A stretch of DNA of 7,500 bases from Prevotella sp. (GTDB lineage: Bacteria; Bacteroidota; Bacteroidia; Bacteroidales; Bacteroidaceae), in NCBI GenBank assembly GCA_003483565.1, contig DMYZ01000048.1:1-7500 (forward strand). Reading direction: 5' to 3'. The translations under genes and the position numbers were made by a program. The notes beneath the pieces were generated by a model that did not search any database, was not told where the DNA came from, and saw only the letters and a list, made by a program, of their open reading frames with translations. Position 1 is the first letter of the stretch, and each line of letters opens with the position of its first letter. Of this stretch, positions 7,119 through 7,500 are shown in pieces.

Positions 7119-7126
7119 AGAAAGGA
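7119..7126 (+). promoter_or_regulatory. Shine-Dalgarno-like site for ribE
   Basis: AGAAAGGA ends 10 bases before the ATG at 7137 and is the only purine-rich site upstream of ribE. It supports that start, which also gives the conserved N-terminus MFSGIVEE. Confidence 0.45.
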
Positions 7127-7136
7127 CTTATAAATT

Positions 7137-7500
7137 ATGTTTTCAGGAATAGTTGAAGAAATAGCAATAGTTGTTGCTATTAATAAGGAACAGGAGAATG
7201 TGAATTTTACATTAAAATGCTCTTTTGTTAATGAATTAAAGATCGACCAGAGTATATCACATAATGGGGTCTGCCTTACCGTAATCAAAATTAAAGATAA
7301 CACCTATACTGTAACGGCTATGAAAGAAACGCTCAAAAGAAGCAACCTTGGATTGCTTAAAATTGGTGATAAAGTCAATGTTGAGCGTTCAATGCTAATG
7401 AATGCGCGTCTCGATGGCCACATAGTTCAGGGACATGTAGATGAGACCGCAAAATGCATCAAGATGGAAGACGCTGAAGGATCTACTTATTTCACTTTTG
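7137..7500 (+). CDS. ribE: Riboflavin synthase alpha chain (3' end missing)
   Basis: Riboflavin synthase dismutates two molecules of 6,7-dimethyl-8-ribityllumazine into riboflavin and a pyrimidinedione, the last step of riboflavin synthesis in the cytosol. The 121 visible residues start with the family hallmark MFSGIVEE. They contain the first lumazine-binding barrel with HNGVCLTV and MKETLKRSNLG, and enter the second barrel with ARLDGHIVQGHVDE. Full-length enzymes are about 200-215 residues, so roughly 80-90 residues lie beyond the window. The gene is often called ribE in Bacteroidota and ribC in Enterobacteriaceae. No clear promoter is seen between the terminator and the ATG: TAATTTTA (7112-7119) is a 5-of-6 match to the -7 box but lacks a -33 element. 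Transcription may come from this weak site or from read-through. Confidence 0.95.
   Translation, partial: MFSGIVEEIAIVVAINKEQENVNFTLKCSFVNELKIDQSISHNGVCLTVIKIKDNTYTVTAMKETLKRSNLGLLKIGDKVNVERSMLMNARLDGHIVQGHVDETAKCIKMEDAEGSTYFTF

Noticed and set aside
6989..7303. Minus-strand ORF of 104 codons opposite the terminator and the start of ribE
   Set aside because: It lies across a structured RNA end and a well-recognised ribE start, and its translation resembles no protein I know; it is an antisense shadow.
1..7500. A defence, mobile or biosynthetic system hidden in the window
   Set aside because: No transposase, integrase, phage, toxin-antitoxin, nuclease-defence or CRISPR signature was seen on either strand. 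Apart from the small RNA and the envelope module the genes are ordinary housekeeping functions.

Overview
The window looks like a chromosomal segment from a member of the Bacteroidota, most likely order Bacteroidales (Prevotella- or Bacteroides-like). The evidence is AT-rich DNA, two promoters with the phylum-specific -7 box TAnnTTTG, starts mostly without a Shine-Dalgarno sequence, and two phylum-restricted protein types: a Porin_10-like outer-membrane barrel and a DUF4468-like secreted protein. The genus cannot be fixed from the sequence alone. Every gene I can support lies on the + strand.

Layout. Bases 1-1695 are the 3' five-sixths of uvrB (nucleotide excision repair), cut by the left window edge. 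After a 62-base gap with a promoter, an envelope cluster follows: a secreted DUF4468-like protein with an N-terminal coiled coil (1758-2546), a 96-residue two-helix membrane protein (2553-2843), and a 774-residue putative porin (2843-5167) whose start overlaps the preceding stop by one base. Then come a MenA-type prenyltransferase (5216-6151, TTG start) and an HD-domain phosphohydrolase (about 6171-6806). Spacing is tight from 1758 to 6806 and I see no internal terminator, so these five genes could be one transcription unit.

Bases 6807-7136 hold no protein gene but are the most structured non-coding part of the window. They contain a complete Bacteroidota promoter (TTTG, 19 bases, TATCTTTG), then about 200 bases whose two ends pair into a long interrupted stem, then a strong intrinsic terminator. 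This has the architecture of a free-standing small RNA; its size and rod-like fold make a 6S-type RNA the leading guess. From 7137 to the right edge is the start of ribE (riboflavin synthase alpha chain). The RNA sits directly in front of ribE but lacks the conserved bases of an FMN riboswitch.

How the genes work together. The DUF4468-like, membrane and porin genes probably form an envelope module of unknown purpose. MenA (menaquinone) and RibE (riboflavin) are housekeeping cofactor enzymes, and UvrB is DNA repair; nothing links these into one pathway. I found no mobile element, CRISPR array, tRNA or rRNA, and no defence or biosynthetic cluster. The best candidate for something under-described is the small RNA between the HD gene and ribE.
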